This document shows positions 40,419-52,707 of a DNA stretch of 64,000 nucleotides, one piece after another; positions within the stretch are counted from its first letter, which is position 1, and each line of letters begins with the position of its first letter. Source of the stretch: Cinclus cinclus (taxonomy: Eukaryota; Chordata; Aves; Passeriformes; Cinclidae); assembly GCF_963662255.1 (NCBI RefSeq), contig NC_085052.1, positions 14,979,151 to 15,043,150 of the forward strand, read 5' to 3'. Under the pieces are notes generated by a model. The model worked only from the letters and a program-made list of their open reading frames with translations, was not told the origin of the DNA and searched no databases. The position numbers were made by a program, and so were the translations under genes.

Positions 40419-41113
40419 TTTATTCCTAATCAGTACAAATAGTCTTCTTCTAAACAACTGAAGATTGCTACTGAATTATTCCACTTTTCCTTTTAAAATC
40501 CCTTCCTGTGAAATGTTTTTAAATTCTCACTGAATTATCAACTTGTTTATAGTTTTTGCAGAATGGTGCCCTACCTGGGAAAATATTACAACTGTAGCCT
40601 CAAGTTGCTGAGACTGCAAAGCTGTTACTGCCTAGGTCATTAAGCCTTACATACAGAGCAATTTTATACATGGATTCAGCAAAACACGTAAGAAATTCAG
40701 TTAAAGACCAGCATACATTTCAGTAATGTTTTGACTCAGCTCAAATGTTTTGAATTATTTAAGCATTGTTGTAGCTGACTATTTTAAAAAACAAGCACTT
40801 TTCATACTAATGTTAAATTCCTATCTTAAGAAAAAAATCTCACCAATTCCATGTTTTCCCTCCAAAACAAGCTCTGTCTTATCACACCCACATGGAAACT
40901 TCAAAACCAGAAAAGACTGGAAAAGATTTTGAAAAACTTACACTCTTATCCTCTAGGAACATTAGCATGTGTAAATGGCTTCTAATACTTATTCAATTTC
41001 TTTTTTGTTGTCATAGAAACACTTATTATATATCTATACATAGCTAAATCAGACTTCAAGGTGGGCAGAATCACCATTGCAGTCAAGTGATGAATTTACA
41101 CTGGCAAATAATT
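40419..41113 (-). other. DNTT: Probable DNTT 3' untranslated region and poly(A) signal
   Basis: Reading downstream of the DNTT stop codon on the minus strand, the first canonical AATAAA is at 40424-40419, about 690 bases from the stop. I found no nearer AATAAA or ATTAAA. The extent is inferred from that hexamer alone. The downstream bases are not strikingly GU-rich, so the true cleavage site may lie elsewhere. Confidence 0.35.
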
Positions 41114-41281
<168 letters not shown>

Positions 41282-42661
41282 CTAATTTTTGACAGTTCTA
41301 CCCATTGTATCCTCTATAGAATACACTGTCTTCATCAGTGTGCCTCCCCTGAAATGCAAAAGTAAGTTAAAAAAGAAGTTTAATGCTGCTTGATGTTTTC
41401 ACTTTTAATGACTAGCTTACAACTTTGTTTTGATTTACTTTTTCAAGACCCTCAAATCCAACTTACATTTCCCTTCCATGAGGGTCAATAGCAGGACTTC
41501 CGTCATAAAATCATAAATGTTTTTAAATTAATATAGTAATGTTCTATACAAGTGTGTTCAAACTGATTTGCTGGTGACAGTAATTGTGCATACCCAAGCA
41601 TTAAAAGCATCAATTAAAAGCCAAGCTTTCTTTTTATTTACACTCGCTCCTTCTGAATGTTTTACAGTAAAATGCAGTTTTGTTTTTTCATGCCTGCACT
41701 TCTGATAATACAGGAGATTATTTTTACACAGGAACACTCACAAGCCTACCTGCCATATGATGGCTGATACAATAAAGTACACAGCCTTATGAATTCCCTT
41801 AATCACTAAAGTACAATAATAATTTAAAAGTTAGGTGAATATTAAACTGAACAACTGCTAAGTTAAGTGAATATTAAAACAGTGAAAACCTCACAATTTA
41901 GCAAGAAAGATTAATTAGTATTTCAGAAATTCCTGAATCATTTGAAGCCTAAATCAGTGTTCAACTCTGAATAATCAAACTCAAGGGTTGTGAAAACTTC
42001 AGGGCTGAGTTTCTAGGTTTACTCTCCACTATGAAAGAGGAGATGCTGTCTAGAGAACCCACGTCTAAATTCCTTTGAGTAAGGAGAATCTCTGGCTACC
42101 ACAATGTTTAGGAACATGTGTGCCAGCACCTCTGCTCTGCCAAGTGCCAAGCAGTGCCTCCAGGAGAGCTGAGCTGTCCAGCATACCCATGGGAATGGGT
42201 CAGGAAGAGGAGTCCATAATTAGAGAGTTGACCCATGGTATGGTAGAACAAATTCTGGCACCAGAGATTCGCAATCGAGAACTGAGTGATTAAAGTTGTC
42301 TCTGCAACAGCAAAGATTGTTTATAAAGCATAGAAAGACAACATTCTTTTTTTTCCTAGGAAGTTCAAATGTGAGATTCTGGAATAAGAGGAACCTACAA
42401 GTAACACTGAACAGCAGAAATACTGAGCTTTTTCACATAGGCAGGAGAAGAAAAAAAAATAGCAGAAAATCTAAATTGAACAGAATAAAAGAAAAGGAAA
42501 GACGACATCGACAACTGCCCATTGAATAACAATACTGGGGACGTTTTGTTCCTCAAGTGTCTCCTGGAATGACAGGATTTTAGGGATTTTTTTGCTGTTT
42601 CTTTTTTTTTCTTTTAGTATTACTAAGAAAAAGAGGGTGATCCATACACCTACATTACTGC

Positions 42662-42678
42662 AAAAAAAAAAAAAAAAA
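42662..42678. repeat. Poly-A tract
   Basis: Seventeen consecutive A residues, with a second A run about 17 bases later. On the DNTT-sense strand this reads as poly-T. The bases to its left do not resemble a processed gene. Confidence 0.9.
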
Positions 42679-45600
42679 GAAGAGTAAAATCAGAAAAAAA
42701 AAATCTTACACTTGTACACAGATGTTACAGACATTCTTTAATAGAAGCTCTTCATATCTCTGGGACCTCAAATTGTATTCCATTTCTTTTGTTCTGTCAC
42801 TTTATGTTTTCCTGCAAGCTAAACTCATTTCATTTGCTAGACAGGGAAAATTTCTAATACAAAGTACTTGATGCTGAATATCATTCTCAGTAGCTACAAG
42901 CAGTGTTTCTAAATGAATCTCTGGCTGATATCTGCCAACTGCTTTCACAATGTAAGTGTTATTAATGTTAATCATAACCTATGATTTTCCTTCTATGTCA
43001 ATCTATGCAGAGCTTATACAGTGGTGCAAATTTGATTATTGCATTCACTACCATTCTTTCTTGTTTTTTTCTTTTTGCTCGAGAGAAGTAATGAACTGCT
43101 TGCCTAGTTGTGATTTTATTTCATCTTCTCACTAATATTCTGCAGATCCAAAACATGCCCCCATCAACATCAATCAAATTTACGAAAAAACAGTGCTCTG
43201 GAGCTTCTGGTACACTCTTCTCCCATTTAATCAATTCTGTCATTTCAATGGATACAAATATTACATTTGTGGTTGTAAACATGACCATTAACCACACCTA
43301 ATGTAGAGCAATTGCCATCCAAATGTTTTCTTATATGAATTGCTACCTCTTGTTTTTCATTTTGGCATTAATGATCAATAATACTTTTCATGAAAGAGAA
43401 GGAGAGAGTGAAGGCACAGAACTAGCACAGCTTTATGATATCCTAACTATCATGGCCAAAGTTCTTGTATGTTATACTTCTAGTGTCACTTGGTTCCATA
43501 TCACAGTTTAATATGATGAATCCAGCAAAACAAAATCATTACTTAATAAAGCAGAATTCTAGTTTCAGTTATCTACAGCATTAGCCAACAGCACAGCCTT
43601 CTTGAGAGGCACACATTTAATTGTATCCTAACCAGACTGATATCCTGCTGTTTATTACCAAATTGCTTGGCAATAACTGTGTGTTGCCCAATACCAAAAT
43701 AAATAATCTATTACACTTGAATAGTATTATGAATAAGTCTTAGCCAGTCACTATAGCATTTTACTACTATTTAATCCACCTCAAGATGAACTTAGAAAAT
43801 TAGTATGAATTACCAAAAACTAGAAGTCATTACCACATATTATCATTGATGAAATGGGATTTGATGGTTCTGAACTAGCAGAACCTGCTGCAGAGTTAAA
43901 TACGCCAGATTTTTATGTACATGTGAAATTCACTGTTCTGAAGATGAGACGTAGTGGAAATTTGATTAATTTCTTTCTTTAAATCCTTCTAATCCTTGGT
44001 ATTAGCTGAAGAACAAGAATTAAGTATGAAGTTTCCTAATTGATTACTGACATAACTGCTTTATAAACTATTTGAACATTTGTTCTCGAATAAGTTCCAG
44101 TCAAATAGTGCCCTTAAAGACAAAGTAATTTCCTTCCATATCCCATTTTTCCTACTTTTTTCAGAGCCCTTTACAGCTGTAATTCAGAAAGAATGCAGTC
44201 TTACTCTAGCAGATTTCATTATCCTTTTGAAAATTATAACATTGTGTACAAGGGACATCTCTTTCTTTTGCAAAAGACCCTGAAGGACCATAAACACTTA
44301 GGTCTGTCTGGACTTCTGATGTACTCTTACTAAATTGGGGAGGGGAGAAAGGGCACGAAGACTATTGCCAACAGTATCTTGTTAACTGCTTACAAAATGC
44401 TCTTTGATACAACTTTTCTTGTAGACAAGCACATGGAACATCATTAACATACACATTTATTCTAACCTTTGCTTTGGGTCAAGGATTATGTTGCATGCTT
44501 TTAAAATCTTACACAAGATGTTTAGGGATTTAGAATTGAATTTTTGTCTTCTATCACTGATTTTCATATTGTTTAACATGTGACACATATTCGCATAATT
44601 TTAATTTTCTTAATATTTCTTTTAAAAATTATTAAAATGGAGATATAACAACAATATGATCATACCTAACTTTGTAGTTCTACCAGTACACTGAATGATA
44701 AATACCAAGCCGTCTAAACCCCCATCACTTTATGTCTCAAATCATCCCAGTGGCCGTAAGCAAGACAATGATAAATGAATTACAGAAAAGAAGAGGACAG
44801 AATGTCATTTGCAAACTTAGAACTTAATTGTTCATTGTGCTGGGACAGAGTCCATTCTAAAAATAAGATTTATGGGTAAAGTCAGTTGTAGATGAATGAT
44901 GATAGCAACAGGACTTGCTTAATCATCCATGGTCAAAGATACCACAATGCACTTTAAGTTTCTTACACATGTATTTGTCACTTTAGTGACATCTTCACAA
45001 GTCATCACTATGGTCAAGTCAATTGAAGAGTTTTAATTAAAGATAATTGGGACAAAAGAAAAGATGATTCTTCTTACATTCCTTGCAACAGCTTCTTTAG
45101 ATATGAAAGGCCACGGCATTCAGTGAAGAAGTGCACCGTGATGTCAGACCCACAATTGATAGGATATACCTCAATGGTTTATCAGAATAAACGTACAAAG
45201 CTATTAAATTGGTCACGCTCCCTTTTTCTCTGATCCCATTTGTTCAAACAGCATTTGTATCCTTGAAAAAGTAATTAACAAAAGGGGCTTACAGAAAGAG
45301 TTGTGAAAGCAGAAACATAAGTAATTCATCATATCTTCCACATGATTGCCAATGCGAGTGTTCTGCGTATTTACCTGACCTGAGTGTTAACCCACCTGTT
45401 CTCTACCCCTGGGCCAGTTCTCCAGTTCAGGTGCTGATGCACCACCAGGGCACATGGGTCACATCAGCACTACAGAAATTTTAGGAAGAAGCTGTGTTTA
45501 CTAAATCAGCCTTTTACAACATATACCTGACAGTATGGGTATACATTTCATTATTTTGTGACTTTTGGATTATTTTGACCTAAGCACCTGCATACCAAGC

Positions 45601-48600
45601 CAAAAAGATTCAGCTTGTCTGAGCACTGCATCAAGGAAGTCTGTACAATCACATATCCACAAAACAATGCCCTGCAGTATTTTTGTTTCAATATTTCCTG
45701 CAATTCCTAGATTGACTGCAGTTACCTTCTGTACTCAGTGGTCCTATTTAATCGAATTCAGTGAAAGGCTCTGACAATAAATAGGTAAAATATTAAATTA
45801 ATTCTCATCTGAGAAAATGTTGAAATAGCCATATACTGAAATAAAACCAACAAGTTAGAATAGGTGCAAACAACCAACACTTTTATGGGAGAATTTCTGT
45901 GAATTCTATAGGAACCGCTGTTAAAGTATTTTAAACAAGTAGCTGTAGTACATACAATTTTCCTTGATATATGAATATTAAATGTAATATGTGACAATAG
46001 CCCCAAGCAACTATTTCTAATCCACAAAATACTGATGAGAAAATAAATAAAAAGACATTTGGAAGCTTAAAGTAGTCACATTTTAATTTATTGTATGATC
46101 AGAATTGCAAGAAAACTTTGGGGCTTGCTCTACATTATTCTTTAAAAACAGAAATGAGGCCTGTCTGAAAGGTAAGAAAAAAAAATAGAAAGAAAAAATC
46201 AAAGAGACCTGAAAGCAAAAAAATATGTTGTTCCGTCAACAGCTCAAAATTTTGCAAAGCTAAGAACATATAGGCACCCACCTAGTGCTTTATACCGATA
46301 TAATTACCTTTACTTGCTATTTTTGAGAGTTAAAGGTGCCTGTGACTAATAGTACACAAATCCAGTGAGAAGAAAAGGAAAGTCTCAGTGCAAAATTAAA
46401 GATATCCCAAAGGCTTTTCCATTTGGCTACAGTGAGCTGCATGGATTGTTGGTGAACCTTAGCTAACAAGCCCTAGGAAGTAATATAAGTTCAATGCCAT
46501 TTTCCACTGGGAAGCCTGAGCTGCCTCATGAGCCTGAATACCTCCATTAGCTCATAATAAAAAGTGAACTTGAAAACACAGAGGTCATAAAAAAAGTCAT
46601 CCCCTAGAAAGGGAAGAATAATTTTCATACAAAAACTTAACTTCCAAAGCCAACCATTGAATGTGTTGAATGCTGATGTCTAAGTACCCTTGGATGTGAC
46701 AAGTACAAGGACCACTGTCAAAGCAACTGACTCAGGAAAGCCCAGGAGAAGACAAGACAGACAGGCAGAGCATATGTTTGTTTTAGCTTCACACTTGCAT
46801 CTTCTCCCAAGAAAGGTCAATCAGAAGATAGGTAATCAGATTATACAGACTGATTGACGAAAAATTATCCAAATTCACTCCATGGCACAATTAAGTGGAT
46901 ATTCTATTTATTGACAATTAAGTTATTGCGAGTCCCAGAATAAACATTTTGAGTTGTGTATATCCTTAATCCCCATCAAATTCAATTAGGCTTATCCTGG
47001 AATCATAAATATGTAGATGCCACTAACACGTTCTAAAACAAAAACAAAAAAATACGCACGAGAGAAGGACAAAATGGAGGATATCAGTAACAGTGTAGAA
47101 AAAGGCTAAAGCCAAACCTGAATGGGCAAATTATTGAATGATTGACTTGGCATGACCTCTTCACGGGCCTCCTGTGTTAACAGTTCTTACCACACTGAAC
47201 ATGCTGACGAGTTTCTGCAGTTCAGCACTTGCATATGGAGAACGACTACAACACACATAACAAGACAGGGAAGTAAAACTGAATAATGTAGTGAAGAGAA
47301 AATTTCAGTGGAATTTGAGTTCAGACATTTCTGAATTGATTTTTTTGTTCAGGCAGACGCAAACTCAGACTAAAATATCTAAAACAATGACTCAGAACAT
47401 TTTACTCAAGACAAAATTTATATAACCACACAAATTTACTCCAACCACCGGCCAGTGAAAAAGCAAACAAGGGCACCTAGAACAGAGCAATGGTCCAGAT
47501 AAACTTACTAGGGTCTTAGTTAAGACTTGCAGCAGGTGGAATAAAAAACTTAACCTGTTTTTGTTTCATCTGAATGGAGAAGTGGGTTAGTGGGTTTCTG
47601 AGATGAAGGTGCTGGCAGTGCCTGGGAAGTGACTCAGCACGAAGAGAGGCTGCAAAGAAGGGAGCAAAAGGATGCTGCAAACTTTTGAGTGTTTCAATTA
47701 CTCCCTGTTAAAAAGTTGTTTACTTGCAAAAAGATATTCCCACCTGCCCCATTATCAAAAAGCAATCACTTCCTGGAGTGATTTTTTGCAGACCAAATCT
47801 GTTGATTAACTGGTGCAGATAGGAGCCCTAAAAGGTATAAGCCACAAGATTTGAGGAAACCTATCAGAAAATGCATAACTCTTCATAACAATAGCTATGA
47901 ACTGATTTAAAGGAAAATAAGCATTTTGCTGACATAATTATCATGTGGTTTCGTCTATATTTGAGTTTACTAAAGACAAACATCATTACTTGGTTTGTAT
48001 TTATTTAATTGATTATTATATGACTTACAATAATACAATTAATGTGAATGACAGCTAACCTCTCCCAAGCACATTTCTTTAAAATCTTCCCTAAATACCT
48101 AGCTGCATGCTATTTTCTACCCTTACCACGTGTAACTTGAGTCACTGAGCACCACCTTAAGCAGGAGAGAGGGCTGTGTTTTATGTGCTATATGTCAAAA
48201 AGGAATATGGTAACAGAGTAATTTTACTAAAATTACTAAGAGGAGCCCAGAGCCACCATCAACACTTAAGAATCATTGACATCAGTATCAGAATTTACTG
48301 ATATCAATGTTAAGTCACAGGGACTATGATTCCATTTCTTTTTAACAGATGAAAGTCCATCTTGTTGATCTATTCATAACCAGGATATGCACTAGGATTT
48401 CCATCTGTCATGCAGGTGTGTCATGTTATGCCAGGCAGCCTTACCTTCAGCATCACAACCAGCCCCATTCCCTCTCTACTGACCTGCCAAGGTGAAAGCA
48501 GGCTCTGCAAGCACTGAACAGGAAGGCAGCAATTTTCTCCTCCTCCTGTACGCTACTGTTAGCTTTACAAGAATGACTGTTGTACATCTTTGGTGGAAAA

Positions 48601-50641
48601 CAAAAATCTGCTCTGACCTTCAGCATAACAAATAGCTTTGCAATTTTACAACACTTACAGGCCCAGAATTTTGTAAAGCAACTGTAGAGAAAGCTTTATG
48701 GAAGATCTATAAATTCCTGCAGTGCACTGACTGATAGGAGGTTGAGTGCCTTCAATCGACTATCAAAGTATGGGAATACAACATAACACTGATCTGTAAA
48801 ATAGAGGCTACTTCTCTGAAATCTCCAGCTGATCATCAGGTAGACAAAGTGCCAACAAGAGTAACTGTGTTCAGTAACCCTCACAGCAAGCAAAATTATT
48901 TTATGGAGAGGGCAGGGAGGAAACAGGAAGAAAAAAAGGCTAAGTAAAGCAATTGCCATATAAAAATGGATGCAATCCTGTCATTATGTAAGAGCTTTCA
49001 AATAATTGTACTCAATGCTTGTCTTGCAAAGTATGAACAATGCCAGAAAGTGCCATGGAAAAATGAAACTTCTATATGGTCCTTATAGTCATACTGCTAT
49101 CCAGCCTGAGAGGGACAGCAGCTCATTCCACCAGTACTCTGTCAGACAACATTCTCAACATGAAACATTGCTTGATGAAAAAAACATTACAGAATCAAGA
49201 CCCAAGGAACTGTGTAGTAATTACCATCAGAATTTAGCTTCATTATGATCAACACACATTGTTTATACTTTGTGGATAGCTATAACATCTCACAATCTGT
49301 CTTCTAGTCCTTTCCTAAATAACATGACTAGCAACTTTCAGGTGTTTTTCCTTCTGTCCTCTTCCCAATCTTTTTCATTTGGTTTTTTTGAAGAGGTTTT
49401 TTTGTTTGGTTGGTTTGGTTGTTTTAAGACAGGCTATTGGTGATTTTTCCTTTGCTTGTAATTAGACATTTTGCTAAATATTTAAGCAATGCTTATGAAT
49501 GAAACTATCAGCAGCGCAAACAAATTTATAATTATAGAACACAAATGCTGAAGTACTAATTGTGCTAGAAATGTGAAGTATGTCAACAAATTCAATAATA
49601 ATATCCCATAACATTTGCAGACACTGCGCATTTTTCATTTGACAGTATCATAACAGTTTTCAGTAGCAATAACCTGAAGTTTCTCAGACAATATATTATC
49701 TCCATATGTAATTTTAATGTTTAGCTGGTATTTTCTGCAGTAATATTCACATCAGCATGCCTGCCTTAAAATAAAAACTGATCTGTTCCTAAGCCAGCTA
49801 CAAAAAAGACAATAAATAAATCAGAGACAAAAAAATTACTTTTTGAAATGATAGCATAAGAAACCATGATTGAAAAAGCAGTATTGCAAGCATTACCCAT
49901 TGACTTGATGCCCCTCGGGCAAAATCATGTATAATGGTACTGATGCAAAATAATGCAGTAGAATTTATTCTAATAATTCTGGGCATGAATAATTTTTTAC
50001 TTTAATAGAAGCCATAATCATAAATTCTCATTTCATTTTACCACTGGACATGTCCTGTGCTTTTAATCAGAAATACCAGACTGGAATGTTTCTCTTAAAT
50101 TCATCTCTAGCTCTCGTTACAGGTTTATTGATATTCAGTTCTGAACAGTAATGAGTAAATTATTTAAGTAAAATAGAATAATCAGGCTAATATTAGAATA
50201 TTCTAGGCACTTACCCAACTGTATGTAAACAGTTGGTAAACACAGTGTAACAAAATATGCTTATGTTTTCTATGTGCAATGTACTTACTCCAAGTAGTTG
50301 TGATGAAGGAGAAAGAAAAAGACCAGTGCTGAAGTACTGACAGTTTGAAAAATAAAATATTAAAAAACATTATCTATTGACTTAACAGAACTACTAAAAC
50401 TTAGTTTGTAAACAAGACCATGTTGTACATAAAATGGAACTATTGTCTCTGTTTTAAATGACAGATCTGTGGTTACTTTGTTGCAAAACACTACATTGTT
50501 ATGCATCCAATCTCCCATTACAATTTTAAAAATTAAAAACATTCCACAATACATTGCCATCCAGACTATAATGTTTTCAGTTTGGGGCACAAAAGTGAAA
50601 GGAAACCTGGAACTTCCTATCTGACAACAGAAGCAAAAAAT

Positions 50642-50661
50642 TTAACATGTTAACATGTTAA
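50642..50661. repeat. Perfect 20-base palindrome
   Basis: TTAACATGTTAACATGTTAA reads identically on both strands and is built of overlapping GTTAAC and ACATGT units. It lies inside the last DNTT intron. No function is implied by sequence alone. Confidence 0.9.
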
Positions 50662-52387
50662 GCACACTGCTGTAGACAAAAACAGATCAAAAACTTGTCC
50701 CTGCAGCTCTCTGACAATCTCTGTACAACCCTAACAGCCTTAAAAATATTCTCAGGGATTATTTTCTTTTTCACTTTAGCTATACTCACGTCTCACTTTA
50801 GGTCTGTGCTATTTACAGCAGCTTTGTCAAATACTGTTGGGTGTTTTTTGTATTTTACCTTATAAAGCTTTGGAAGAGTGAATGAAATTAGAAATATACA
50901 GAAGCCTGGATTTTATGAGACTCATTTGTGAGTAATTCATATGGGATTACTATAAGCAAACCACTCCAGAAGAACTTTATTTGGATTGCAAAATCAAAGA
51001 CCTGCAATTTAAGAAAACCCAGAATGTGGTAGATTGAATTTTGACCTTAATTCAATTTTCCTATGTTTATGCATAAAGATTTAATTTCTTCAAAGAAATG
51101 CTGCTTACTTCAAATCCTGTAAGATACTTAGGCTTTGTTCACTAGGCAGGAAATGTACTGTGCTACAGGGCTAACAAATATTTGCTGACAGCACTGACAC
51201 AATCTTGAGTTGCAGACCAATGTGGGATCAATCAGTCTTAGGAAACTGAGCGTTTATAATCTGTGTCTGTTCTATCTCCCTGTCTTTGCTACTCCCCTAT
51301 GCTAAGTTGTTGATGTCTGCTCTCAGATTTCTAATGTAACTCGGCTCCTCTAACAGCCTATCTGGAGTTAACTGAGATGTTCATGGCTTACTTGGTTATT
51401 TGGGCAACAGAATGTTTACCTACTTCCTGCTGCCAGCTTAGAGCATTAGCCTGATGAATTCACTTTTCAGTCCATCAAATTTCCACTTATATTTCTTCCT
51501 CGTCATTCATTTTTTGTGCCCCTTTTCAGTTGTCTTTACAACCAACCTCAATTCCTTTCCACAATGGAGCTGCTAATTAAATATACCCTTTCCATTCCCC
51601 ATTGCTTTTTCCAGCCACTCTGCACTTACTTACCAAATTTGTATATTCACCATCCCCTTCTGATTCCCACTTCCTATGTCATTTTCCTCTCTGATCCCCA
51701 GTTGTTTCCTTTTCTAGCTTCCTCTCCACCTAGCTTCTTCTCAAATTAATTAATTTTTTCTTTTGACAGAAAATATCAGACTCTGTAACCTACTCTACAT
51801 TCAATAACTTACCCCAGCATACTGACTAAATAATTGAATTAAAACAGTTGAAAATTATTGGTTCTGTACTGTCCTAGAAGTTAAAGTGAATAAAAAGGCA
51901 GAGACAAAATATTCAGGACCTGCACTTATGCATTTTGAGAGATGTCTTTTTATTAGTAATACAGGTTTCACTGAACTGCTCAAAAACCATACTGAGCATA
52001 GGAAATGACAGTTAGGTATTTTATCTTTGTGTTATATGTACAGCTTGGTATTGCAAAGAGATTAGGTTTAGCTAAATATATATATTAATTACATAAAAAC
52101 TTTGTAAAAATGACCAATCATAAGCTGTATGAGAAACTTTTAAAATGTTAAGAGAACACTGAGAAGCACACTTTGTAAGAAAATGCACAATAATTTTTTA
52201 ACTTACCAGGAGGTAAGAAAAGTAGATTATTTTAATTCTTAACTTTTAAAAATAGACCAGGTGCAAAAAGAAAAAAATCACCCAAATCACACATGCAATT
52301 TCCACTTTCCTGAGTGAGAAGAACTGAAATATAAATGAAAGAATCTGCATCTGTTTACAATGACTCAGTGTTTAATTGTAGTAATCT

Positions 52388-52707
52388 TAGAATCACAGAA
52401 TCAATTAGGTTGGAAAAGACCTCTGAGACCATCAAGTCCAGCCTATGACCCAACACCATCTTGTCAACCAGACCATGGCAGTCTTTCGTCAAAACCCCTC
52501 CAGGGATGGTGACTCCACCACATCCCTGTGCAGCTCATTCCAATGCCCAATCACCCTTTCTGTGAAGAAATTCTTCCTGATGTTCAATCGAAACCTTCTC
52601 TGATGTAGCTTGAGACTGTGTTCTCTTGTCCTGTCATTTTTGCCTGGGAGAAGAGGCCAAGCCTCACATGGCTACAACTTCCTTTCAGGTAGTTGTAGAG
52701 AGCACAG
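52388..52707 (-). mobile_element. CR1 LINE fragment, 5'-truncated, with 3' octamer tail
   Basis: The plus strand carries the antisense of the CR1 3' region. It begins AGAATCACAGAATC, the complement of the ATTCTGTG-type octamer repeat that ends CR1 elements. It continues with GGTTGGAAAAGACCTCTGAG, then a block around TTCTTCCTGATGTTCAATC and CTTGTCCTGTCATTTTTGCC, and ends near AGGTAGTTGTAGAGAGCAC. The element is about 320 bases, strongly 5'-truncated, and oriented in the same sense as DNTT, within its last intron. Divergence looks moderate. Confidence 0.9.

Noticed and set aside
42075..42293. 72-codon plus-strand frame near the terminal DNTT exon
   Set aside because: Antisense to DNTT, no domain, no conserved motif seen; explained by a small GC-richer patch.
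48450..48590. Short minus-strand frame with Glu-rich start and a GTAAGG donor-like site
   Set aside because: About 45 codons, no match to any family, and the frame stops before the donor-like site.
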